A stretch of 64,000 nt of DNA from contig NZ_JHZB01000014.1 in the NCBI RefSeq assembly GCF_000621145.1, positions 43,690-107,689 of the forward strand. The letters are read 5' to 3'. Both the position numbers and the translations under genes were made by a program. This DNA is from Desulfobulbus elongatus DSM 2908. GTDB taxonomy: Bacteria; Desulfobacterota; Desulfobulbia; Desulfobulbales; Desulfobulbaceae. The notes beneath the pieces were generated by a model. It saw only the letters and a list, made by a program, of their open reading frames with translations. It was not told where the DNA came from and searched no databases. Below, piece by piece: positions 44,813-55,617 of the stretch; positions within the stretch are counted from its first letter, which is position 1, and every line of letters begins with the position of its first letter.

Positions 44813-46536
44813 TCGTAGGGTAGTCGGGACTGGCGTCGATCTCGATCCTACCGCCGTGCTGCTCCACGATCTGGCGGGCAATGGCCAGACCCAGGCCGGT
44901 GCCGTCCGTCCGGGTGGAGAAGAAGGGGACGAAGACTTTCTCCCGCAGATCCGGCGGGATGCCGGGGCCCTGATCGCGAATTTCCAGCCACAGTTCCCCC
45001 TGATCGCCTCCGTTGATCTCTCCGGCGGCGATCACCACGTTTCCCGGTCGATCGGCGACCGCGTGGCAGGCATTGTCCACCAAGTGAGCGAGGACGGTCT
45101 GGATCTGCTGCCGGTCCGCCCAGCAGTCGATGCGGGCCCCGATGTCCTTGATCACCGTGCCAGCCACCATGGCGGTTGCCAGTTGTCCCCGGGCGAGCAC
45201 CTCGTCCACCAGCCGATTGAGGTCGAACCATTCCGGCTGGATTGGGGCCGGCCTGGCGAACTGGAGAAAATCGGTGATGGTTTTGGCCATCCGGCCGGTT
45301 TCCCGGAGAATGATCCCCACGAGCGACTTGAAGGTCGCCGGGTCGAGGGCGCCGATATTGTCCTGGTCCATGGCGAGGATCTGGGCGGAACCGGAAATGG
45401 CCGCCAGGGGATTGCGGAAATCGTGGGCGATCGAGGCGCTCAATTCGCCGATGGCCGCCATCTTTTCCGCCTCGCGCACCTGCTGCTCCATCCGTTCGAT
45501 CTGGCTGATGTCCTGGAGAGTGACCACCTTCCACCGCGACTGCTGTCCATCCTCCTGTTCCTGCCGGACGGGCATGTTCAGAAAAGAAAAAGAATAGCCG
45601 ATCCTGATCACGGCGCCGTCCGGTCTGCCGAAATCGCAGACATTGCGGCCCTGCATGTCCTGGAGGACCATGGCGGGAAAACGCCGGCTGAACGGTTGGC
45701 CCAGCACCTGCTCGCGGGGAATGCCGGTGATGCGCTCCGCAGCCTGGTTGTAGGAGGTGATGAAATCGGACTGATCGGTGGTGATGATGCCGGTGGAGAT
45801 ATCGTCGAAGATCTGTTTGTAGAGAATCGAGAGCCGGTCGTACTCCAGGGCCGTCCGGTGGAGTTTTTCCTCGGTGGCCCGCAGCCGGCGCGCCAGTTGG
45901 CCGCTCAACAGCGCGGCGAGGAAAAAGAGCAGGCCGTAGACGGCGAACAGGTTGGTGGCCGAGAGCAGGGAAACCGTGCCGACATGGGATGCGCGGGCGA
46001 AATAGGCGGGAAGCCAGCGGAATTGCTCCAGGGCCAGGATCGCGCCGTAGGCGAAGGTGGTGACCGCGGCGAGGAACAAGCCGCCCATCCGGTAGAGGAT
46101 CAAGCCGGCGGCGATCACCGGCAGAATGAGCAGCGAGGTGAAATCGGATTTGCTGCAACCGGTGCCATACACCAGCAGGGCGATCAGGCCGGCGTCGCAG
46201 CAGAGCTGGAGCAGGCCGAACCGGCGCACCGCCCGGCAGCGTCTCTGCAGAAACAGGGCGGAGACGAAGGAAAAGCCGTAGAGCCCCGCGAGAAAGGCGA
46301 GGCTCACGGATGCGTCGGGCATGACGAGGGCGAGCCCCTTTTCCCGGAGCACCGTGGTCAGGCCGAACAGCAGGGTGAACAGGACGACACGGGTGATGAG
46401 CCACCACAGAAGATGCTTCCGGGTTTCCTGCTCGCTGTCGATGATCGGTCGGGAGAGAAAACGCAACATGCTGATGGGACGCTGAAAGCGGACGGCTTGT
46501 ATGGATCGGGGGATTCCGCCCCGGCGGGCGGAGGCT

Positions 46537-47916
46537 TCAGTCGATCTGGTGTTTCTTGGTCTTGTAGCGCAGGCTCCGGAAACTGAGCTTGAGCAGGTCG
46601 GCGGCCCGCATCTTGGAGTTGTCGGCCTTGGCCAGGGCGTGGAGAAGCATCTCCCTCTCCACCCGCTGCAGGATTTCCTCCAAGCCCTCGCTGAAGAGTT
46701 CGGTCTCGTCGTGGGCGGCGACAAAGAGCGGCGCGCTGGTGGGGGCGGTCGGTTCCGCCTTGTTCTTTTCCCGGCGGTGCAGGGAGAGGATCAGGCTTTC
46801 CGGCAGGATGATGTTGGAGGATTCCAGCGCCACGCCACGCTCGATGATATTTTCCAGCTCGCGGACATTGCCGGGAAAATCGTACTGCATCAGCACCTCC
46901 ATGCCGTAGGAGGAAATGGTCTGCACTTCCTTGCCGAGCAGCCTGGAGTATTTTTTCAGGAAATGGTCGACCAGAAGCGGCACGTCGCCGATCCGTTCGC
47001 GTAGCGGCGGCACCCGGATGGGCACCACGGCCAGGCGGTAGTACAGATCCTCCCGGAATTTGCCCTCGATGATTTCCCGTTCCAGGACCCGGTTGGTGGC
47101 GGCGATGATCCGTACGTTGACCTGCCGGGTCCTGGTCGAGCCGACCGGCATGAATTCCCGCTCCTGGAGAACCCGCAGCAGCTTGGTCTGGATGATCGGC
47201 GTCAGTTCGCCGATCTCGTCGAGGAAGGCGGTGCCGCCGTCGGCCTGCTGGAACAGGCCGGCCTTGTCGGCGATGGCTCCGGTGAACGACCCCTTGACAT
47301 GGCCGAACAGCTCGCTCTCCAGCAGACTTTCGGGAATGGCGCTGCAGGTGATGGGGACGAAGGGATGGGCCGCGACCCGGGAGCAATTGTGAATGGCCTT
47401 GGCCACCAGTTCCTTGCCGGTGCCCGATTCGCCATAGATCAGTACGTTGGCCGGGGTAGGCGCGATCTTGGCGATCAGGTCGAAGATTTTCGTCATCTCC
47501 GGGCTTTGGCCGATGATCTCCGGGAAGCAGTTCGCCGGTTGCGCCTCGTTCTGCTGCTTCTTCTTGAGTACCGCCCGGATGACGGCTTTGATCTCGTCGA
47601 CGTTGAAGGGTTTGGTGATGTAATCGAAGGCCCCGTTCTTCATCGCCGCCACCGCATCGTCGGGCGAGGCAAAGGCGGTGATCATGATCATGCCGGTCTC
47701 GGGCTGCACCTGCTTGAGCCGGGACAACAGGTCGAGGCCGCTCATGCCGGGCATGCGGATATCGGAAATCACCAAATCATAGGCCTGTTTCGCGACCAGG
47801 GCGAGGGCGGCTGTTCCCTCCGCGGCGGTGGTCACCTCGTATCCTTCCTTGGTCAGAAGAATCCTGAGGAACTCGCGCATGCTCAACTCATCGTCGACAA
47901 CCAGAATGGCGGCCAT
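46537..47916 (-). CDS. Sigma-54-dependent response regulator, PilR/NtrC type
   Basis: The 459-residue regulator has a receiver (acceptor Asp52 in LVISDIRMPGMSG) and an AAA+ sigma-54-interaction domain (Walker A GESGTGKELVAK). The family's GAFTGA loop appears as GSFTGA, and Walker B lies near GGTAFLDEIGEL. A Fis-type HTH closes the protein (NSKMRAADLLKLSFRSLRYK). The ATG at 47916 has AAGG six bases upstream. In an operon with the PilS-like kinase it probably activates sigma-54 promoters, classically pilA, but no pilin gene is in the window. Confidence 0.93.
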   Translation of the reverse strand: MAAILVVDDELSMREFLRILLTKEGYEVTTAAEGTAALALVAKQAYDLVISDIRMPGMSGLDLLSRLKQVQPETGMIMITAFASPDDAVAAMKNGAFDYITKPFNVDEIKAVIRAVLKKKQQNEAQPANCFPEIIGQSPEMTKIFDLIAKIAPTPANVLIYGESGTGKELVAKAIHNCSRVAAHPFVPITCSAIPESLLESELFGHVKGSFTGAIADKAGLFQQADGGTAFLDEIGELTPIIQTKLLRVLQEREFMPVGSTRTRQVNVRIIAATNRVLEREIIEGKFREDLYYRLAVVPIRVPPLRERIGDVPLLVDHFLKKYSRLLGKEVQTISSYGMEVLMQYDFPGNVRELENIIERGVALESSNIILPESLILSLHRREKNKAEPTAPTSAPLFVAAHDETELFSEGLEEILQRVEREMLLHALAKADNSKMRAADLLKLSFRSLRYKTKKHQID

Positions 47917-48084
47917 GGTCAACCTTGTAAAAATCCTTGGAAATCAATTCATTGGCTCTACGGGCCAGTGTAGCCCCAAGTGGAAGTTGAAGTCAAACAT
48001 TATCCATAACCCGTTTACATTCCTCCGATGATCGGGTAGAAAGGCGGGGGAAAAAGACCAACTTCAAGGGAAAACGAGACTGCC

Positions 48085-48890
48085 GTGGCATCCCAGGAAC
48101 ACTTCACTGAACAGAGCCTGACCGAGCACCTGCGGGAGCTGCGCGCCTGCCTGCTGGTGTCGCTCGGGGCGGTGGCCGCCGGCTTTGCCGCGGCCTACAG
48201 CGTTGTCGAACCGCTGGCCGCCTGGTTTCTCCGACCGTTGCTCAAGGTCCTGCCCGAGGGAACGCCGCTGATCTTCACCGCCTACCAGGAAGGGTTTTTT
48301 TTTATCTGAAGCTCGCCCTGGTGGCAGGGGTGGTCTTCGCCAGCCCGGTCATTTTCCTGCAGGTGTGGCGGTTTGTCTCTCCCGGTCTCTATCGCCATGA
48401 AAAACGGGTGCTGATCCCGTTCACCCTGGTTTCCACCCTCTGCTTTCTCGCCGGTGCCGCCTTCGGCTATTTTGTGGTCTTTCCGCCGGCCTTTCAGTTT
48501 TTGCTCGGCTACACCAGCGATTTCCTCGAACCCATGCCGGCGGTCGACGAATATTTCTCGCTGGCCCTGCGCCTGTTTTTCGCCTTCGGCCTCATTTTCG
48601 AACTGCCGGTGCTGATGGTGTTTCTGGGGCGGATCGGCGTGGTCAACAAGCCGTTTCTGACGAAAAACCGCAAGTACGCCGTGCTGATCGCCTTCATCGT
48701 CGCCGCCATCCTCACCCCGACGCCGGACGTGGTCAACCAGTTGCTGATGGCCGGCCCGCTGGTTCTGCTCTACGAGGTCAGCATCGTGGCCGTGGCCCTC
48801 TTCGCCCGCACCACCTTGGCCGGTTTTTCTCCCAGGGGCGACAGGGAAGAAGAGCCGGCCGCCGACGCGGACAGCCACGAACAGGAGTGA
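48085..48890 (+). CDS. tatC: TatC, interrupted by a -1 shift at a T9 run
   Basis: The gene encodes the twin-arginine translocase core subunit but is split between two frames. The first frame (48085-48309) encodes LTEHLRELRACLLVSL and runs to QEGFFFI before a TGA. The second frame, from about 48303, continues YLKLALVAGVVFASPVIF, then VWRFVSPGLYRHEK, NRKYAVLIAFIVAAILTP and PLVLLYEVS. Joining them by a -1 shift within the nine-T run (48295-48303), or adding one T, gives a normal 268-residue, six-helix TatC. Possible causes are a sequencing error in the homopolymer, a real mutation, RNA-polymerase slippage or ribosomal slippage on T-TTT-TTT. GTG start at 48085; no tatA/tatB adjoins. Confidence 0.85.
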
Positions 48891-49054
48891 GGCATCCGCC
48901 GCCGTCTGTGCCGGGACCGTGACTTTCTCCTTGCCGGATAGAGAACCATTCGTTTATTTTAGACAAGTTGGCCTGTACGCCTCCGGTAGGCGGAAAGCGA
49001 GTGCCGATCCCGCCACCGTCCATCACCCGAACGCATCGTCAACAGGAGGAGCAT

Positions 49055-50335
49055 ATGTCCTATATCGCCGATTTCGAGAAAGCCCTGGAAGTAGGCCGGC
49101 CGCCGAACATCAGAACCCTGTTTCCCAACTCGCGCGCCCTGATCGTCAGCGGCAAGGTGATCGACCGCGCCATGCTGGCCAAGGGCGGGGCCATGACCAT
49201 CGCCGCCAACGGCCGCAACAATCTCATCATCCGCGGCGCGCTCCGGGCGGCGCAGCGGGCGCATGCGGCGATCATCATCGAGATCGCCCGCTCCGAGGGC
49301 GGGGCCAATGCCTACTGCCCGGTGAATTACTGGAACATGGCCCGCCAGGTGGACGCTCTCTGCAACGAACTGGCGATCACCGTGCCGGTGGCCATCCATG
49401 CCGATCATTACGGCATCAAGAAACCGGAAGACGTGCCGCCGGCCGCCGTCGAGATCCCGACCATCTTCGAGGCCGGCATCACCTCGATCGCCATCGACGC
49501 CTCGCACATGCCCGACGCCGATAACCTGCTGGCCAGCATCGAACTGGCGCAATACGTCCCGTCCTGGGCCGGACTGGAGACCGAAGTGGGCGAGATCAAG
49601 GGCAAGCAGGGGCTGTCCACCAAGGAAGAGGCCCTGTTCATCATCCAGGGGTTGAACGCCCACGATATTTTTCCGGACTGGATCGCGCTCAACAACGGCA
49701 CCACCCACGGCATCGAGGCCTCGGCCCAGGGCATCCAGGTGGAACTGACCGCCGAGATCCACAAGGCCCTGGCCGGATACGCGGTTTCCGGAGCCCAGCA
49801 CGGCACCTCCGGCAACAATTCCGACCGGCTGCGGGCCATCGCCGCCCAGACCTACACCACCAAGGCCAACGTGGCCACCGCCCTGCAGATGGTGTCCTGG
49901 GGCGTGGAGGTGAACGATTACGGCAACGCCGCGCTGGATGCCAACGGCGAATTCATCAAGGTTCCGGACGAGGGCGTCACCGAGGAGCTGTGGCAGGCGA
50001 TGCGGGCCTACGCCGATGCCAAGGGCTGGAAGAAGGGGGATTATAAGAGCCTCAACCTGCCCTTCGAAAACAAGATCCTGGGGCAGCCCAAGGCGGTGCG
50101 CGAGCGGATGGCCCGCCGGGTGGAGAATTTCATCTATACCATGCTGGTCGAGGTGTTCAACGCCGCCGATACCGCCCGCTTCGGCGTGGAGGCGATCCTC
50201 GAGGCCGGTTCCTACGACATCGGACCCAAGACCGGCCGGATCGAATCGCCGGAAAACTGGACCGTGGCCAAGATCCGGGAACGGGCTGCATCCCTCGGCA
50301 CCGACAAGGGGCCGGCGGGCAATTACGACGACTGA
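49055..50335 (+). CDS. Class II fructose-bisphosphate aldolase, long form
   Basis: The 426-residue metal-dependent aldolase has AIHADHYG (Asp and His ligands), TEVGEIKG, NNGTTHGIE, the third ligand in AVSGAQHGTSGNN and an active-site ALQMVSWGVEVN stretch. It belongs to the longer class II subgroup found in many anaerobes, not the roughly 310- or 345-residue types. Fructose-1,6-bisphosphate is the likely substrate for glycolysis and gluconeogenesis, although some members prefer other ketose bisphosphates. AGGAGGA lies four bases before the ATG. It is followed after 18 bp by the epimerase gene. Confidence 0.87.
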   Translation: MSYIADFEKALEVGRPPNIRTLFPNSRALIVSGKVIDRAMLAKGGAMTIAANGRNNLIIRGALRAAQRAHAAIIIEIARSEGGANAYCPVNYWNMARQVDALCNELAITVPVAIHADHYGIKKPEDVPPAAVEIPTIFEAGITSIAIDASHMPDADNLLASIELAQYVPSWAGLETEVGEIKGKQGLSTKEEALFIIQGLNAHDIFPDWIALNNGTTHGIEASAQGIQVELTAEIHKALAGYAVSGAQHGTSGNNSDRLRAIAAQTYTTKANVATALQMVSWGVEVNDYGNAALDANGEFIKVPDEGVTEELWQAMRAYADAKGWKKGDYKSLNLPFENKILGQPKAVRERMARRVENFIYTMLVEVFNAADTARFGVEAILEAGSYDIGPKTGRIESPENWTVAKIRERAASLGTDKGPAGNYDD

Positions 50336-50353
50336 GCCCACCGGGAGAACGGA

Positions 50354-51373
50354 TTGGACAGGTTACAGAACATTCTGATCACCGGCGCGGCCGGGTTCAT
50401 CGGCCATGCCCTGGCCCTGCGGCTGCTTGCCGAGGGCCGCGAGGTGGTCGGGCTCGACAATCTCAACGCCTACTACGATCCCCAGCTCAAACGGGATCGC
50501 CTGGCCCAACTGACGGCCCATGCCAACTACCGCCATGCCGGGTTCGACATGGCGGACCGGGAGCAGACCGCGGCCCTGTTCGCGGCGGAACGGTTCGACG
50601 CCGTGGTCAACCTGGCGGCCCAGGCCGGCGTCCGCTATTCCTTAATCAATCCCTCATCCTACGTCGACACCAACCTGGTCGGCTTTGCCAACATCCTCGA
50701 AGGCTGCCGCCATACCGGGGTCAGGCACCTGGTCTACGCCTCGTCGAGTTCGGTCTACGGGGCCAACACCAAAATGCCCTTCTCGGTGCACGACAACGTC
50801 GACCATCCGCTGTCGCTCTATGCGGCCTCGAAGAAGGCCAACGAACTGATGGCCCACACCTACAGTCACCTGTTCGGCATCCCGGCCACCGGGCTGCGCT
50901 TCTTCACCGTCTACGGACCGTGGGGTCGGCCGGACATGGCGCTGTTCCTGTTCACCAAGGCCATCCTCGAGGACCGGCCGATCGACGTGTTCAACAACGG
51001 CAACATGGAACGGGATTTCACCTATATCGACGACATCGTCGAGGGGGTGGTCCGGGTGATCGACCAGGTGGCCGAGCCGAATCCCCAGTGGCGGGGCGGC
51101 GCCCCCGACGCGGCCACCAGCTTTTGCCCCTGGCGGGTGTACAATATCGGCAACAACAGCAAACAGCCGCTGATGCGCTACATCGAGGTGCTGGAGGACT
51201 GCCTGGGCCGCACGGCGAAAAAGAATTTCCTGCCCATGCAGGACGGCGACGTACCGGCCACCTACGCCGATGTCGCCGATCTGGTGGCGGCGGTGGGCTT
51301 CAAGCCGGCCACTTCGATCGAGACCGGCATCAAAAACTTCGTTGACTGGTACCGGGACTATTACCGGGTGTGA
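50354..51373 (+). CDS. NAD-dependent sugar-nucleotide epimerase (UDP-glucuronate 4-epimerase-like)
   Basis: The 339-residue extended SDR has the NAD loop [31 protein letters not shown], the catalytic SSSSVYGA and YAASKKANE, and the [17 protein letters not shown] segment typical of UDP-glucuronate 4-epimerases. It would supply UDP-galacturonate for envelope or capsule polysaccharides. Start TTG at 50354, six bases after GGGAG. It shares an operon with the aldolase and ends at a strong terminator. Confidence 0.9.
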   Translation: MDRLQNILITGAAGFIGHALALRLLAEGREVVGLDNLNAYYDPQLKRDRLAQLTAHANYRHAGFDMADREQTAALFAAERFDAVVNLAAQAGVRYSLINPSSYVDTNLVGFANILEGCRHTGVRHLVYASSSSVYGANTKMPFSVHDNVDHPLSLYAASKKANELMAHTYSHLFGIPATGLRFFTVYGPWGRPDMALFLFTKAILEDRPIDVFNNGNMERDFTYIDDIVEGVVRVIDQVAEPNPQWRGGAPDAATSFCPWRVYNIGNNSKQPLMRYIEVLEDCLGRTAKKNFLPMQDGDVPATYADVADLVAAVGFKPATSIETGIKNFVDWYRDYYRV

Positions 51374-51411
51374 ACACGATCCGCCGGGAAACGGGCGGAA
51401 GGGGACGGGAA

Positions 51412-51450
51412 GGGCGGCACGCGCACAGCGTGGCCGCCCCTTGTTTTTTT
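51412..51450 (+). terminator. Rho-independent terminator after the epimerase gene
   Basis: A stem of GGGCGGC and ACGC pairs with GCGT and GCCGCCC (one bulged G, loop GCACA) and is followed by TTGTTTTTTT. It ends two bases before the stop codon of the convergent dxs gene. Confidence 0.88.
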
Positions 51451-51452
51451 GT

Positions 51453-53357
51453 TCAGCGCAAAAGCGTCTGCACGCTGCGGACGATGCCGTCGGCGTCGAT
51501 GCCGGCCTTGGCCCAGAGCACGGCCTGGGGACCGTGTTCGATGAACTGGTCCGGGTAGCCGAGGATGGCGGTCGGCAGATGGAGGCCGCGTTTGTTCAGC
51601 AACTGGAGCACGCCGCTGCCGAATCCACCAGAGACGCAGTTGTCCTCGATGGTGACCACCCGGTCGGTCTGTGCCGCCCAAGTGGCGATGAGTTCGCTGT
51701 CCAGAGGGCGGATAAAACGGGGGTTGATCACGGCGGCGTCGATGCCCGCCTCTGCCAACCGTTCTGCCGCTGCCAGCGCGGGAGAGACCCGGTTGCCCAC
51801 CGGCAGGAGGAGCACGTCGCGCCCTTCCCTGAGCACCTCGCCCGCGCCGATGTCCAGCAGGCGGAAGGAGGCGTCCAGGGGCACGCCTTCGCCGCTGCCC
51901 CTGGGATAGCGCACCACCACCGGGCCGTCGTGGTGCAGGGCGGTGAACAGCATCTGCTGGAGTTCGTTCTCGTCCTTGGGCGCCATCACCGTCAGGTTGG
52001 GGATGAAGCGGAGGAAGGCGAGGTCGAAGACGCCGTGATGGGTCGGCCCGTCGGCCCCGACCACGCCGCTGCGGTCCAGGGCGATGGTCACCGGCAGGTT
52101 GGGCAGGCAGACATCGTGGATCAGCTGGTCCAGGGCGCGCTGCATGAACGAGGAGTAGACGGCGAACACCGGCCGCAGCCCTTCGAGCGCCAGGCCCGCG
52201 GCAAAGGAGACCGCGTGCTGCTCGGCGATGCCGACATCGAAAAACCGGTCGGGAAACTCGGCGGCGAACGGCAGCATGCCGGTGCCGCCGGGCATGGCGG
52301 CGGTGATCGCCACCAGCCGCTGATCCTGCCGGGCCAGGCGGCAGAGGGTTTCGCCGAAGACCCTGGTGTAGGAGACCGGTGCGCCGGAATTTTTTTTGGG
52401 CGCGCCGGTGGCCACGTCGAAGGGGCCGATGCCGTGGTAGTCGCCGGGATGGGTTTCGGCCGGCACGTAGCCCTTGCCCTTGGTGGTGATCACATGGACC
52501 AGCACCGGGCCGTGGTTGTGGTCGCGTACGTTTTCCAGGGTGGCGATCAGATCGCCGAGCTCGTGGCCGGGGATCGGGCCGACATACTTGAACTTCAGGG
52601 CCTCGAACAGCATGCCGGGGGTGAAGAAGCCCTTGATGCTCTCCTCGCTTTTGCGCAACACGGTGAGAATGTTCTCGCCGACCGAGGAGAGCGCCAGCAG
52701 CCGCTCCTCGATATGGTCGCGCAGACGGCGGACCATCTTGCCGGTCATCTTGCGGCTGAGGAAGCTGGACAAGGCCCCGACATTTTTCGAGATCGACATC
52801 TCGTTGTCGTTGAGGACCACCACCAGGTCGCGGCCGAGATCGCCGGCATGGTTGAGTCCTTCGAAGGCCATGCCCGCGGTCATGGAGCCATCGCCGATAA
52901 CGGCGACGATCTTGGCCCGCTCGCCCCGGATGGCCTTGGCCGCCGCCATGCCGAGGCCGTGCGACACCGAGGTGGAGCTGTGGCCGGTTTCGACGGTGTC
53001 GTATTCGCTCTCCGACCGTTTGGGAAAGCCGCTGATGCCCCGGTAGCGGCGCAGGGTATGGAACCGGTCCCGGCGGCCGGTGATGAGCTTGTGGGCATAG
53101 GCCTGATGGCCCACGTCCCAGATCAGGCGATCATGGGGGGTATCGAAGACATAGTGCAGGGCCAGGGTCAGCTCGACCACGCCCAGGCTGGGGGCCAGAT
53201 GGCCGCCGGTCTCGGCCACGGTGGCGATGATGGTTTCCCGCAGCTCGCGGGCAAGCTGCTCCATCTGCGCCAGGCTGAGGCCGCGCAGATCTTGGGGCGA
53301 ATCGATGGTGTCCAGCAGGGCGCCGGGCTGGTCGGTCAGGGCATCCACAATGAGCAT
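51453..53357 (-). CDS. dxs: 1-deoxy-D-xylulose-5-phosphate synthase
   Basis: The 634-residue thiamine-diphosphate enzyme starts the MEP isoprenoid pathway from pyruvate and glyceraldehyde-3-phosphate. It has GHQAYAHKLITGR, the ThDP motif GDGSMTAGMAFEGLNHAG and LNDNEMSISKNVG. The transketolase pyrimidine domain (DVGIAEQHAVSFAAGLA, RSGVVGADGPTHHGVFD) and C-terminal domain (EDNCVSGGFGS) complete it. It is preceded nine bases upstream by ispA and xseB in the common order xseB-ispA-dxs. Confidence 0.97.
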   Translation of the reverse strand: MLIVDALTDQPGALLDTIDSPQDLRGLSLAQMEQLARELRETIIATVAETGGHLAPSLGVVELTLALHYVFDTPHDRLIWDVGHQAYAHKLITGRRDRFHTLRRYRGISGFPKRSESEYDTVETGHSSTSVSHGLGMAAAKAIRGERAKIVAVIGDGSMTAGMAFEGLNHAGDLGRDLVVVLNDNEMSISKNVGALSSFLSRKMTGKMVRRLRDHIEERLLALSSVGENILTVLRKSEESIKGFFTPGMLFEALKFKYVGPIPGHELGDLIATLENVRDHNHGPVLVHVITTKGKGYVPAETHPGDYHGIGPFDVATGAPKKNSGAPVSYTRVFGETLCRLARQDQRLVAITAAMPGGTGMLPFAAEFPDRFFDVGIAEQHAVSFAAGLALEGLRPVFAVYSSFMQRALDQLIHDVCLPNLPVTIALDRSGVVGADGPTHHGVFDLAFLRFIPNLTVMAPKDENELQQMLFTALHHDGPVVVRYPRGSGEGVPLDASFRLLDIGAGEVLREGRDVLLLPVGNRVSPALAAAERLAEAGIDAAVINPRFIRPLDSELIATWAAQTDRVVTIEDNCVSGGFGSGVLQLLNKRGLHLPTAILGYPDQFIEHGPQAVLWAKAGIDADGIVRSVQTLLR

Positions 53358-53366
53358 GATGACGTT

Positions 53367-54263
53367 CTATTTCTTGCGGTCGACGATGTAGCGGGCCAGG
53401 GCGCGGAGCGGGTCGGCCCGGTGGTCGAAGCCGGCCAGGGCGGCGACCGCCTCCTGCACCGCTTCCCTGGCCATGGTCCGCGAGGTCTCCGTGCCGAACA
53501 GCGAGGGATAGGTGACCTTGTCGGATTTGACGTCGCTGCCCGCCGGTTTGCCCAGTTCGGCGGTGGTGGCTTCGACATCGAGGAGGTCGTCGACGATCTG
53601 GAAGGCCAGGCCGATGTGGTCGCCGTAGGTTGTCAGGGCCGCCTCCTGCTCCTCGCTGGCCCCGGCGACCATGGCGCCGCAGGCCACCGAGGTGGTGATC
53701 AGGGCACCGGTCTTGCTGCGGTGGATGCGGCGCAGTTCCTCGTAGCCCACCTGCTGGCCCTCGTAGATCATGTCCAGAGACTGGCCGCCGACCATGCCCA
53801 GGGGGCCGGCCGCGTGGGCAATGGTCCGGATGATGCGGATGCGCGCCGGATCGGCAATGGTGGCGGAAGCCGGGCCGCTGAGCAGGTCGAAGGCGAAGGT
53901 GAGGAGGCCATCGCCGGCGAGGATGGCCGCTGCCTCGCCGAAGACGGTGTGGTTGGTCGGCTTGCCCCGGCGGAGATCGTCGTCGTCCATGGCCGGCAGG
54001 TCGTCGTGGATCAGGGAATAGGTGTGGATGCATTCCAGGGCGCAGGCCACGGAAAGGGCGCGCTGCCGGGCCGGCTCGCCGTCGTCCACCGCCTCGGCGC
54101 CGGCCAGGCAGAGAACGGGCCGGATGCGCTTGCCGCCGGCGAAGAGGCTGTAGCGCATGGCCTTGATATGCTCGGCAAAGGCGCCGATGGGCTCCAGCAT
54201 GAGCGCGGCCAGGCGGTCCTCGACCCGCCGGCGCTGGTCGTCAAGATAGGTTCGGATCTCCAC
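53367..54263 (-). CDS. ispA: Polyprenyl diphosphate synthase (farnesyl/geranylgeranyl type)
   Basis: The 298-residue trans-prenyltransferase has the first Asp-rich motif in [26 protein letters not shown] for pyrophosphate binding and the second motif in [14 protein letters not shown]. It condenses IPP onto allylic diphosphates to give FPP or GGPP. The GTG at 54263 is chosen because GAGG sits six bases upstream and the length then equals E. coli IspA; a TTG 15 bases earlier is also in frame. The start overlaps the xseB coding end. Confidence 0.94.
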   Translation of the reverse strand: MEIRTYLDDQRRRVEDRLAALMLEPIGAFAEHIKAMRYSLFAGGKRIRPVLCLAGAEAVDDGEPARQRALSVACALECIHTYSLIHDDLPAMDDDDLRRGKPTNHTVFGEAAAILAGDGLLTFAFDLLSGPASATIADPARIRIIRTIAHAAGPLGMVGGQSLDMIYEGQQVGYEELRRIHRSKTGALITTSVACGAMVAGASEEQEAALTTYGDHIGLAFQIVDDLLDVEATTAELGKPAGSDVKSDKVTYPSLFGTETSRTMAREAVQEAVAALAGFDHRADPLRALARYIVDRKK

Positions 54264-54486
54264 CGTCTTCCTCTGCAAAGGGCACGCCGGTCAGCTCGCC
54301 ATCCTTGTGCAGCAGCAGTTCGACCTGCGATTTCGCCTCGTCGAGCCTGCCGCTGCAGAATTGGACCAGCGCCATGCCTTCGTTGAATTTTTCCAGGCTC
54401 TTTTCCAGGCTGAGTTCCCCGGATTCGAGCTCTGCGGTGATCTGCTCCAGCCTGGCCAGCGCTTGTTCGAAGGTCTTTTTCGCCAT
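54241..54486 (-). CDS. xseB: Exodeoxyribonuclease VII small subunit
   Basis: The 81-residue protein is the XseB helical hairpin: [40 protein letters not shown] and a short acidic tail. It works with the large subunit XseA, which is not encoded here. The ATG at 54486 gives the normal length; upstream in-frame sequence is not conserved. It overlaps ispA by 23 bases. Confidence 0.94.
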   Translation of the reverse strand: MAKKTFEQALARLEQITAELESGELSLEKSLEKFNEGMALVQFCSGRLDEAKSQVELLLHKDGELTGVPFAEEDGGDPNLS

Positions 54487-54598
54487 ACAAGGGCTCCGCC
54501 CGTCCGGGCTGCACACGATTTTATTTGCCCATTGGCTCGGGCAAAGGTAATCGTCTATAATAGACATTCTCCATTTTGGTTTCAATATCTCTTTGCCC

Positions 54599-55513
54599 AT
54601 GACCGCCCAGATCGAACGATTCGTGACCTGGCTGCTGGTGGAAAAGGGCTACTCGCCCCATACCGCCGACAGCTACCGCCGGGATATCGTGGAGTTTTCC
54701 CGTTTTTGCGGGGAGGAGCCCGATCCGGCCGCCATCACCGCCGACCGGGTGCAGGACTTCGTCGGCTCGCTCTACGCGGTGAACGCCAGCGCCTCGGTGG
54801 CGCGCAAGCTCTCGGCCCTGCGCACCTTCTTCCGCTTTCTCCGGCGGGAAAAGATCATCGCCGCGGACCCGGTTGCCGGCGTCGCCGGTCCCAAACTCGG
54901 TCATCACATCCCCTCCTTTCTGACGGTGGACGAGGTGTTCGCCCTGCTGGAAGCACCGGTGGCGGCCACCGACCGGTTCTGGCGGCGCGACCGGGCCATA
55001 TTGGAGCTGCTCTATGCCACCGGCATGCGGGTTTCCGAACTGGCGGGCTGCAATCTGGACGACATCGATCTCGCGGCCGAGATGGTCCGGGTGCGGGGCA
55101 AGGGCAACAAGGAGCGGCTGATTCCCTTCGGCCGGGCGGCCACAGAAGCCCTGGAACGCTACCGGCCCGAGCGGGACAGCCTGATGGCGGCGCGCATCCA
55201 GCGGGGCAGGCCGCCCGAGCGCGAGGCCCTTTTCTTGAACGGCCAGGGAGGCCGGCTGAGCGCGCGCAGCGTCGAGCGTTCCATTCAGCTCTACGGCCTG
55301 CGGGCCGGCATCGGCGTGGAGGTGACGCCGCATGCCCTGCGCCACTCCTTCGCCACCCACCTGCTGGAGATGGGGGCCGATCTGCGCACGGTCCAGGAAC
55401 TGCTGGGGCACGTCAGCCTGTCGACCACCCAGAAGTACACCCACCTCAACATCGACCACCTGGCCAAGGTCTACGATGAGGCCCATCCCCAGGCCAGGGG
55501 ACGGTCCCGATAA
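54599..55513 (+). CDS. xerC: XerC/XerD tyrosine recombinase
   Basis: The 304-residue recombinase has an N-terminal SAM-like core-binding domain ([20 protein letters not shown]) and the catalytic set Arg144 (TGMRVSEL), Lys168 (GKGNKER), His245 and Arg248 ([10 protein letters not shown]), His271 (ELLGHVS) and nucleophile Tyr280 (QKYTHLN). It resolves chromosome dimers at dif with a partner recombinase. The association with hslVU immediately downstream is the usual XerC arrangement in many bacteria. ATG at 54599, divergent from xseB. Confidence 0.92.
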   Translation: MTAQIERFVTWLLVEKGYSPHTADSYRRDIVEFSRFCGEEPDPAAITADRVQDFVGSLYAVNASASVARKLSALRTFFRFLRREKIIAADPVAGVAGPKLGHHIPSFLTVDEVFALLEAPVAATDRFWRRDRAILELLYATGMRVSELAGCNLDDIDLAAEMVRVRGKGNKERLIPFGRAATEALERYRPERDSLMAARIQRGRPPEREALFLNGQGGRLSARSVERSIQLYGLRAGIGVEVTPHALRHSFATHLLEMGADLRTVQELLGHVSLSTTQKYTHLNIDHLAKVYDEAHPQARGRSR

Positions 55514-55617
55514 ATGGCGGCCGGGGTTGACTCCGCCCGGCATCGTGGTTACAGATCAAGCCCATATTTCCTTCAATAACGCACCAGAATCGCACAGGTA
55601 TGCAGCGAACTACAGCC

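Noticed and set aside
51270..54386. 1038-codon plus-strand frame opposite dxs and ispA
   Set aside because: It is the antisense shadow of dxs/ispA, with His/Gln/Gly-rich composition and no domain.
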